From Acidobacteriota bacterium (GTDB lineage Bacteria; Acidobacteriota; Terriglobia; Terriglobales; Acidobacteriaceae), in assembly GCA_003224835.1 (NCBI GenBank), contig QHZX01000248.1, positions 1-20,895 of the forward strand: DNA of 20,895 nt, in the 5' to 3' direction. How positions within the stretch are numbered: position 1 is the first letter of the stretch; every line of letters starts with the position of its first letter. Both the position numbers and the translations under genes were made by a program. The notes beneath the pieces were generated by a model. The model did not search any database, was not told where the DNA came from, and worked only from the letters and a program-made list of their open reading frames with translations. Positions 15,449 to 20,895 of this stretch are shown here, piece by piece.

Positions 15449-16789
15449 TTATCTCCGCACCAGTTCCTTATAAAAGTTTTCCGTAATCACACCTGGGCGC
15501 GCGAGACGCTTGTCCAAAGCGTGCCGCGCTGCACCAATCAGATATCTTTCTGGGACGATTCCGGGATCGATTCCCGCCGCCAGTCTTTGGGCGGCCTCTT
15601 CAATCATGTTCTGATCTTTCCTCCCGAAGTGAAAGACTTGCGCCAAAGTTTTGTTTCCCAGCGAACTGTATGGACGGAAGCACATTGTGTCTACAGCCAA
15701 GGCACAGGCCTTGGGAAAAGTCTCCAGCACCTTTGTCGGGATCGTGCCGGCGCGTGGATTGGGATAAATTCGAGTCCACGCCCGCGCGTATTGTTCGGCT
15801 TCGGTTCCGAACCCCATGCGACGCAACAGCTCCGTACTTATGAGCAATCGGAGATATGGCGTGGGATGTGGTCCCCTTTCACTGAATCCGAAAACGGCAG
15901 CCGGCGCACGTCCAATCACATCCATTAAGGAGCCGACAGTTGCTGGACCTCCCAGCAATAGCGCGCTCATGTCCGCGAACATCTCGCGATTCCAGCGCAC
16001 CCAAACTCTGACTACCGATCGCCCCAAGTCAGCATTAAGCAATCGCAGCCCAATCTGGCGCGGAATGTCTTTACTGAGACCGAGGTCACTTTGCAAATTA
16101 TGGCTAACCTCGTGCATCACCGCCCCGAGCGTCCACGGATTTACCAGACGATGGTAGGGCAACTGCACAAGAGGAAAAGGATTGAGTTGCTTGCCCAACC
16201 GGCGCACAGGAATGCCGCGCCTAATAGTGGCGGGGGCGAATCCCGTTTTCATATAGCAGAATGGCGGCGGTGCCGGCACCGACCTGGCTGCTCCCAGGTT
16301 CGTATAAGCGGCCTGATAGCAATCCATGGCGATGCGATCACAGCTCAGCAACCAATCGCCATATCTGCCCTGACGTTGGCCGAAGAGTTCAAAATAAAAG
16401 TCCCAGATCTTTTCGATGCCCTGCACCCAGCGGTGCGCTGAATCCTTGTGAGAGACAACTCGCTGAAGCCGGTGCGATCTGGGGTCCTCACTAGCAACAG
16501 CGATCGAGTCATGAACATTCTTCGACATCTTCAACAGGCCACGCCGCAAGTTTGTAATCAAATCGTTGACCACTTGAATATGACCCTCGGAAGGCGCTGC
16601 CTGTCCTGGCCCGAATTCATCACGTTTGAAGGGACGCAGAGCAGCGGCGTGGCGGGTCACGTTGATCGACTGCGCCCGCAACCACGGCAACAATACGGGT
16701 GCCGCTCCGCTCACGACTCGAGGTCGGGGAGCCGGCCGCGGTTCCACCCGCATTGTGGTTTCTGGCAAAGTTTGGGCCAGCGTCGCCAT
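15449..16789 (-). CDS. Gluzincin-like metalloprotein with HExxH...ExxxD (gene 3), probable protease
   Basis: 446 residues. The key signature is LGAVMHEVSHNLQ, where H226-E227-V-S-H230 is a zincin HExxH, followed 39 residues later by NREMFADMSALLLGG, in which E269 (ExxxD, D273) fits the third zinc ligand of gluzincins. A hydrophobic run precedes the HExxH, as in active zincins. The first 60 residues are Pro/Arg-rich and possibly a pro-region or linker. Residues about 70-165 are helical (IQVVNDLITNLRRGLLKM...). The last part (about 330-446) is helical and basic. No signal peptide is seen, so it acts in the cytoplasm or leaves by another route. GAGGTG lies before the ATG. Gene 2 ends 34 bases upstream and gene 4 follows after two bases. 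The best guess is processing of the paralogous acidic/basic proteins encoded just upstream; this is inference. Confidence 0.82.
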   Translation of the reverse strand: MATLAQTLPETTMRVEPRPAPRPRVVSGAAPVLLPWLRAQSINVTRHAAALRPFKRDEFGPGQAAPSEGHIQVVNDLITNLRRGLLKMSKNVHDSIAVASEDPRSHRLQRVVSHKDSAHRWVQGIEKIWDFYFELFGQRQGRYGDWLLSCDRIAMDCYQAAYTNLGAARSVPAPPPFCYMKTGFAPATIRRGIPVRRLGKQLNPFPLVQLPYHRLVNPWTLGAVMHEVSHNLQSDLGLSKDIPRQIGLRLLNADLGRSVVRVWVRWNREMFADMSALLLGGPATVGSLMDVIGRAPAAVFGFSERGPHPTPYLRLLISTELLRRMGFGTEAEQYARAWTRIYPNPRAGTIPTKVLETFPKACALAVDTMCFRPYSSLGNKTLAQVFHFGRKDQNMIEEAAQRLAAGIDPGIVPERYLIGAARHALDKRLARPGVITENFYKELVRR

Positions 16790-16823
16790 TCAAATCACCT
16801 CAGAGCCAAACTAATTCTCGTTC

Positions 16824-17798
16824 TTAACGAAGTACTTGTCCGCAGCAGCGGCAATAGGCCGGAGCTGGAACCGCTGTCTGGACTGATTGGGTCGGCATTG
16901 ATTGCGTCGCAGTGGCAGCTCCGCAGGTACATTGTCGGCCATTGCCAAGACCGATGCTGACCTGGCTCCCCGGTGAATAGGTGGTAGCCGCGGCACGCGC
17001 GTGCGTCCCAACACCCACAGGTGCTCCGTTAACTGGCGTTGCGTAACGAGGAGCTACACCGTGCACCGCAGTTCCATAATGAGGGCGAGCGATGCCGCGT
17101 CCCCATCTTCCATGAAACCTGCGCTCCAAATTTTTGTGACGACGGAGCGCATGCTGCCGCTGACGCGGGCTGCCGAGTACATATCGGGCTTGCTTCGCCA
17201 AGGTACGAACGGCAGTTCGGGGAGTCACGTTCCGTCCCCGGGCTGTCTGGCGAGCAATGTTGCCAACGGTCCGCCGCGCGATCGTGGGAACAGCTCGCAG
17301 AAGATGCCGGGTCTGCGGATTGCGGTGAAGGACCTTGGCAACCCGTCCAATTCCCTTGGTCAATTGCGGCGTGGATCTAGTAAGCGCCCGGGCAATCTTG
17401 GGAAGCGCCCGTTTCGCCATCGGAGCGACGGCCCTGGCTACCACGGGAAGCAATTTACTGGCAGCCATGCCGATGAGCGGCAGAAAATGTTCGGCTGCCT
17501 CGTCTTCGCTTTCAGATTCCGCCGCTAATTCGCCGAGGTGTTCCATCATGGCGTCTGGATAGATCTTGCGGATGGGACTTATTTCGTGTTCGTCCTCGCC
17601 TTCGAACTCGTCCTCGCCTTCCATCTCTTGTTCGCCAAGCAGGCTGCTGGCGATGTTGCCGAGGGCACCGAGCCAGCCTTCGCCCTCCAAGCCGGCTCCG
17701 CCTTCCGTCTCATCCTCGCCCTCCATCTCGTCCTCGAGTTCAGTCTCGAACTCTTCTTCATGTTCAGGCAGGGCTTCCAGTTCACTTTCGTATGCCAT
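16824..17798 (-). CDS. Acidic-N/basic-C two-part protein B with C-terminal CxC...CxCC (gene 2)
   Basis: 324 residues, no assigned function. Residues 1-75 are extremely acidic (EEEFETELEDEMEGEDE) and carry one copy of EGEGWLGALGNIASSLLGE (38-56). Residues 76-108 hold ISPIRKIYPDAMMEHLGELA and an acidic helix. From about 110 the protein turns basic and hydrophobic: LPLIGMAASKLLPVVARAVA, then ALPKIARALTRSTPQLTKGI, then LLRAVPTIARRTVGNIARQT. An R/H-rich region follows (to about 240). A Gly/Ala/Thr linker leads to cysteines C290, C292, C316, C318 and C319, a possible zinc ribbon. The charge reversal suggests self-masking, or assembly by charge pairing. Its paralog is encoded 62 bases upstream. AGGAGG lies seven bases before ATG. 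I recall similar unnamed proteins in several phyla but cannot name a family. Confidence 0.85.
   Translation of the reverse strand: MAYESELEALPEHEEEFETELEDEMEGEDETEGGAGLEGEGWLGALGNIASSLLGEQEMEGEDEFEGEDEHEISPIRKIYPDAMMEHLGELAAESESEDEAAEHFLPLIGMAASKLLPVVARAVAPMAKRALPKIARALTRSTPQLTKGIGRVAKVLHRNPQTRHLLRAVPTIARRTVGNIARQTARGRNVTPRTAVRTLAKQARYVLGSPRQRQHALRRHKNLERRFHGRWGRGIARPHYGTAVHGVAPRYATPVNGAPVGVGTHARAAATTYSPGSQVSIGLGNGRQCTCGAATATQSMPTQSVQTAVPAPAYCRCCGQVLR
17631..17690 (-). repeat. Copy 3 of the EGEGWLGALGNIA(G/S)SLLGE motif
   Basis: Encodes residues 37-56 of protein B. It matches the two copies in protein A at protein level except G to S once. The DNA differs at several third positions, so it is an old duplication rather than a recent one. 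Confidence 0.85.
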
Positions 17799-17860
17799 GA
17801 TGAATCCTCCTACAAAAGTCGGTTAACTAGCAGCGGATCAATGGGGGTTCGACATGCTTC

Positions 17861-18856
17861 CTAGCGCAAAGCTCCACGTCTGCGCCGGCCCGAAGAACTC
17901 CGGCGGAGACGTGTGGGCCGCTTGTACGCGCGACTGATTTTGGCATTGCGCCGGATTGCAGTAGCGCAAGCCTTTTGATTGCCTAGCACGTTTCGAATTT
18001 GCTTTGCGACGGTCTTTCCCGCCCGCTGTCTTGTGATGGGCAGCCCTTTGGCGGCTTGACGTTTCAAACTCCTGACCGTGCGCCGCATGATGGTCGGAAC
18101 CGCGCGCACGCCTACCCGCGTACTTTGGCGGCGTCGCAAGATGCGGGTGAGTATCGCCGTACCGCGCGTCAGATGAGGAAGAATATTACGCAGAGCCCTG
18201 CGGTCCTTTGAGGAAATCACAGTGGCAACCGCAGCACCCGCCATGGCTTCCGCTTCGCCCTCATGGGACTCGTTCGACGCGGCTTCGGCCATCATTTCCG
18301 CGACCGCCTCGTTGTGCGTCAGCTCGTGAGCCACAATCTCATGGGCCACTTCGAATTCAGATTCGTCCTCGAATTCATCTTCTTGCTCGAATTCGTATTC
18401 GCCTTCACCTTCCAAAGCAGAGGCTGCGACGGATCCCAGCTTGCCGCCAAGGGGACCTCCGATGGCGGTGCCCACAATTGGAGCGGCTATCTTTGCCACC
18501 TTCTTGAGAATGGGAAGAGCTTTCTTGAAAAAGCTTCCGAAAGAGAAATTTTCCGTCTCATCTTCCAATTCGGCTTCGTCTTCGCCCTCGCCCAGCAAGC
18601 TTCCGGCTATGTTGCCTAGAGCGCCGAGCCAGCCCTCGCCCTCGAGTGTGGCCTCTCCTTCGAACTCATCTTCCGATTCGTTCTCAAGTTCGCCTTCGAG
18701 TTCGCTTTCACCCTCGCCCAACAAACTGCCGGCTATATTGCCGAGAGCGCCTAGCCAGCCCTCTCCTTCCAAGCCAGCCTCGTCTTCGCTTTCGAGTTCG
18801 CCCTCGTGAAATTCGTCTTCGAGTTCCATTTCCAGTTCGCCCTGATGGTCCGCCAT
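17861..18856 (-). CDS. Acidic-N/basic-C two-part protein A with duplicated GWLGALGNIAGSLLG motif (gene 1)
   Basis: 331 residues, paralog of the next gene. Residues 1-104 are an acidic low-complexity region holding two identical 22-residue motif copies (29-50 and 71-92). Residues 104-148 are an amphipathic-to-glycine-zipper stretch (FSFGSFFKKALPILKKVAKI, then APIVGTAIGGPLGGKLG) that resembles membrane-active peptides such as cecropins. A second acidic block follows (150-170, ending SEFEV), then an Ala/Glu helix (183-210). From 217 it is basic: RALRNILPHLTRGTAILTRI, then VRAVPTIMRRTVRSLKRQAA, ending RRSSSGRRRRGALR. The basic module aligns with that of protein B (VRAVPTI/LLRAVPTI; VLGNQK/VLGSPR). 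No signal peptide is seen. It is first in the operon, with AAGGAGG eight bases before the ATG. HELTH at 177-181 is probably incidental. Confidence 0.87.
   Translation of the reverse strand: MADHQGELEMELEDEFHEGELESEDEAGLEGEGWLGALGNIAGSLLGEGESELEGELENESEDEFEGEATLEGEGWLGALGNIAGSLLGEGEDEAELEDETENFSFGSFFKKALPILKKVAKIAAPIVGTAIGGPLGGKLGSVAASALEGEGEYEFEQEDEFEDESEFEVAHEIVAHELTHNEAVAEMMAEAASNESHEGEAEAMAGAAVATVISSKDRRALRNILPHLTRGTAILTRILRRRQSTRVGVRAVPTIMRRTVRSLKRQAAKGLPITRQRAGKTVAKQIRNVLGNQKACATAIRRNAKISRAYKRPTRLRRSSSGRRRRGALR
18581..18646 (-). repeat. Copy 2 of the EGEGWLGALGNIAGSLLGE motif
   Basis: Encodes residues 71-92 of protein A. The 22 residues are identical to copy 1 at 18707-18772, while synonymous codons differ. 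This implies selection on the peptide rather than a fresh DNA duplication. Confidence 0.9.
18707..18772 (-). repeat. Copy 1 of the EGEGWLGALGNIAGSLLGE motif
   Basis: Encodes residues 29-50 of protein A. See copies at 18581-18646 and 17631-17690. The peptide has a conserved Trp and Gly/Ala-spaced hydrophobics between acidic flanks. Confidence 0.9.
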
Positions 18857-18947
18857 TGTCCTGACCTCCTTCTGGTTGGTGACGACGTGGGCGAGATTAG
18901 ACCTGGGTCAACTTGTGCGTCTAGTCACATCTTGAGGTGACCAATTT

Positions 18948-18965
18948 CAAGTTCGCCTGAACTTG
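18948..18965. promoter_or_regulatory. Perfect inverted repeat upstream of the six-gene operon
   Basis: CAAGTTC-GCCT-GAACTTG, seven paired bases with a four-base spacer, about 92-109 bases before the first operon gene. It is a candidate operator for a dimeric regulator. No clear -35/-10 pair could be tied to it. Confidence 0.4.
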
Positions 18966-19194
18966 TTTCGCTCGAACGTGCGACATAGATCTCAATTACC
19001 CAAAGAGTGAGACGCGCATATGGAAATAGATCAGCTCTCGAAGAAGTAATCTCTGCACAGTAGGTGCACGCTCAAGACCAATTGCTTGTGAGCAACGTGC
19101 GATTGGATCTGCCGACGTGCAGCGAGTTTGGTCAGTACCGAACGTACTTAGGGAGTCTGCATATTTGATTTTTCAAAACTACAGTGTATTCCTA

Positions 19195-19222
19195 TTGACG
19201 CGTTTTATTAAAACGATAAACT
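19195..19222 (+). promoter_or_regulatory. Sigma-70-like promoter with a 15-bp palindrome between -35 and -10, before the GH2 gene
   Basis: TTGACG at 19195-19200, a 16-base spacer, then TAAACT at 19217-19222. The spacer begins with the perfect palindrome CGTTTTA-T-TAAAACG (19201-19215). A repressor bound there would block RNA polymerase, which fits a substrate-induced glycosidase. Confidence 0.5.
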
Positions 19223-19307
19223 TGCTCCCGCCCTGACCGGAGTAGCTCCCCAAGTTTGCTGGTGCCTACGGTTGCGACCGGCCACGCGCAGATAAAAGGA
19301 GGAGCTT

Positions 19308-20895
19308 ATGTCATCCGTAAGACTCCGGTTCAGTCCCGCCTTGCAGTTTTTCTTCTTCTCGCTCTTTGCCGTCGTGCTTCCCGCCGAAGGCCAAGGGAAA
19401 TTGGAAAGAGTAGCAGTCAACCTGCACAACAACTGGTACGTGCAATCGTCGGCAACCGTGACCGATACGGGTGCAACGATCTCGACACCTGGTTATGCGC
19501 ACAGCGGCTGGTTACAGACGAATATTCCTGCTACTCCGCTAGGTGCAGAGTTCGACAATCACCTTGTACCGTCGCCCTACCTTAATGAGAACGCCGCGCA
19601 AATCTCTGGGACTTGTTACGACGTGACCACAAATTACGCGAATGTTGCCTGGTGCGCCGGCAGCCCTTACGGACCGGCACCTTGGTGGTTTTTGAATCAG
19701 TTCACCATCCCTTCAACTTTGGCCGGACAGCGGATTTATATCCACTTCGATGGCATTAACTATCGCGCTAATCTCTGGGTCAACGGAACACAGATTGCCA
19801 GCAATACCCAAATGGTCGGAACGTACGCGCGCTACGAGTACGACATAACGAGCGTCGCCGTAGTTGGCGGAAATAATGCTGTGGCTCTGCAGATCACAGG
19901 ACCGAATGGCGGCAATCAGGAACTCGCCATTACTTATGTCGACTGGCAATTAATGGCGCCAGATCGCAATGAAGGCGTTTGGCGTGACGCTTGGATCACG
20001 AGTAGCGGCGCGGTGAACGTCCGCGATCCGCAAGTGCAGACCAGCGTGAGTTCAAATTTGAGCTCCGCTGCGTTGACGGTAACCGCTGAGCTTTCGAATC
20101 CCACCAGCGCCAGTGTATCGGGAACGCTGAGCGGAACCATCACGCCGGGAAATATTACTTTCTCACAGGCGGTAACGCTGCCCGCAGGAGCCAGTCACCA
20201 ATTATTTACATTTACACCGGCGGCGTATCCGCAACTGAACCTCAGCAATCCCTTGCTGTGGTGGCCGGCAAAACTCGGCCCACAGAATCTGTATCAGGCA
20301 ACCGTGCAATTTTCGGTTGGCGCCACCGTTTCTGATACCCAAAGCTTCAACTTCGGAGTTCGTAAACTCGACACCGGCCTTAACCCAGCCGATCCGTCCG
20401 GAAATCAGTGGCGCTGGTTCAAGATCAACAACCAGCCTTTCGTTATCAAAGGCGCAGGCTGGGCGTACGACATGCTCCTGAAATATGACTTCGACACCAC
20501 GCAGCTGCAGGAGCAGTTGCAGTACGCCCTCGATATGGGCCTGAATACTATGCGCTTCGAAGGCAAAATGGAAGACCAGACATTCTACGATCTCGCCGAC
20601 CAGGACGGAATACTGATAATGGCTGGCTGGTGCTGCTGCACCTCTTGGGAGCAATGGAAGAACTGGAGTACGGAAAGCCAGACCGTGGCGAACTCATCGC
20701 TCGATACGCAGATGCGCGAACTGCGCAATCACCCGAGCGCTTTTCTCTGGCTGAACTCCAGCGATCTACAGCCGCCATCCGCAAACGAGCAGCAAGAAGT
20801 CAATATCGAGAGGGCTGACAACTGGCCAAACGTCGTCCTGAACATGGCTAATTACGGCACTTCAACTGTAACTGGGTTGAACGGTATTCGCGAGG
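19308..20895 (+). CDS. Secreted GH2 exo-beta-D-glucosaminidase-like glycoside hydrolase (C-terminus cut by window)
   Basis: 529 codons are present and open to the window end. AAAGGAGGAG lies just before ATG 19308. A signal peptide is visible (SPALQFFFFSLFAVVLPAEG, cleaved near residue 30). Next come a GH2 N-terminal beta-sandwich (about 35-200; IYIHFDGINYRANLWVNG), an Ig-like domain (about 205-345), and the start of the catalytic barrel with FVIKGAGWAYDMLLKYD, MGLNTMRFEGK and LADQDGILIMAGWCCCTSWE. These last blocks closely follow my recollection of actinomycete CsxA exo-beta-D-glucosaminidase. SSD with D486 matches its acid/base Asp (CsxA D469). The nucleophile Glu would lie beyond the window. 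CsxA-type enzymes remove GlcN from the non-reducing end of chitosan; mannosidase-type GH2 enzymes use Glu here, so Asp supports glucosaminidase. It is divergent from the six-gene operon. Confidence 0.88.
   Translation, partial: MSSVRLRFSPALQFFFFSLFAVVLPAEGQGKLERVAVNLHNNWYVQSSATVTDTGATISTPGYAHSGWLQTNIPATPLGAEFDNHLVPSPYLNENAAQISGTCYDVTTNYANVAWCAGSPYGPAPWWFLNQFTIPSTLAGQRIYIHFDGINYRANLWVNGTQIASNTQMVGTYARYEYDITSVAVVGGNNAVALQITGPNGGNQELAITYVDWQLMAPDRNEGVWRDAWITSSGAVNVRDPQVQTSVSSNLSSAALTVTAELSNPTSASVSGTLSGTITPGNITFSQAVTLPAGASHQLFTFTPAAYPQLNLSNPLLWWPAKLGPQNLYQATVQFSVGATVSDTQSFNFGVRKLDTGLNPADPSGNQWRWFKINNQPFVIKGAGWAYDMLLKYDFDTTQLQEQLQYALDMGLNTMRFEGKMEDQTFYDLADQDGILIMAGWCCCTSWEQWKNWSTESQTVANSSLDTQMRELRNHPSAFLWLNSSDLQPPSANEQQEVNIERADNWPNVVLNMANYGTSTVTGLNGIRE

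Larger units (their letters stand above)
18865..19307. other. 443-base divergent intergenic region between the six-gene operon and the GH2 gene
   Basis: No gene is seen. It must hold the promoters of both units. It includes the inverted repeat at 18948-18965, the promoter with palindrome at 19195-19222, a TTGCT-TGTG-AGCAA repeat near 19083-19096, and the word AACGTGCGA twice (near 18974 and 19095). Confidence 0.6.

Noticed and set aside
18314..18328. HELTH in protein A as a second HExxH metalloprotease site
   Set aside because: It lies in an acidic low-complexity junction. There is no downstream third-ligand pattern, and paralog B lacks it at the equivalent place.
11748..18856. Contractile injection system or prophage tail module
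   Set aside because: No sheath, tube, baseplate, LysM or AAA ATPase gene is present, and no phage-like gene lies nearby.

Overview
The window looks like chromosomal DNA of a soil Acidobacteriota (Terriglobia/Koribacter-like). This is an inference from mid-50s GC by eye, a PEP-CTERM protein, an M28 glutamate-carboxypeptidase-like exopeptidase, a stand-alone LuxR-type regulator and a sugar-acid catabolic cluster typical of that phylum. I saw no tRNA, rRNA, CRISPR array, transposase or integrase.

Layout. (1) Positions 1-3303, minus strand: a three-gene catabolic operon. It runs fuconolactonase-like lactonase, then UxaA-family sugar-acid dehydratase, then SDR dehydrogenase (cut by the window start). 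Together these fit the middle of the oxidative L-fucose (or related deoxy-sugar) route. The SDR appears to start at a CTG that overlaps the dehydratase stop. (2) 3519-5807, plus: a secreted M28 zinc exopeptidase, preceded by a perfect hairpin. (3) 5882-6837, minus: two small unrecognised membrane proteins. (4) 7395-8030, plus: a PEP-CTERM surface protein with its own terminator, preceded by a long leader-like intergenic region. (5) 8800-9270, plus: a small LuxR-type HTH regulator. (6) 9279-11521, minus: an M20 peptidase and a COG2159-type amidohydrolase overlapping by ATGA. (7) 11748-18856, minus: six consecutive unassigned genes, most with near-consensus Shine-Dalgarno sites. (8) 19308-end, plus: the start of a secreted GH2 exo-beta-D-glucosaminidase-like enzyme, behind a promoter that contains a 15-bp palindrome.

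Region 7 is the candidate undescribed system. In transcription order it encodes two paralogous proteins with strongly acidic N-termini and strongly basic C-termini, sharing the motif EGEGWLGALGNIA(G/S)SLLGE; a HExxH/ExxxD gluzincin-like metalloprotein; a small all-helical protein; a 614-residue protein with a beta-rich head and a long charged coiled-coil tail; and a 390-residue protein ending in EFEFEV. None has an evident signal peptide. One testable reading is that the paralogs are self-masked, membrane-active substrates of the metalloprotein, with the other three as partner or assembly proteins. Only the motifs and the operon layout are seen directly; the function is inference.
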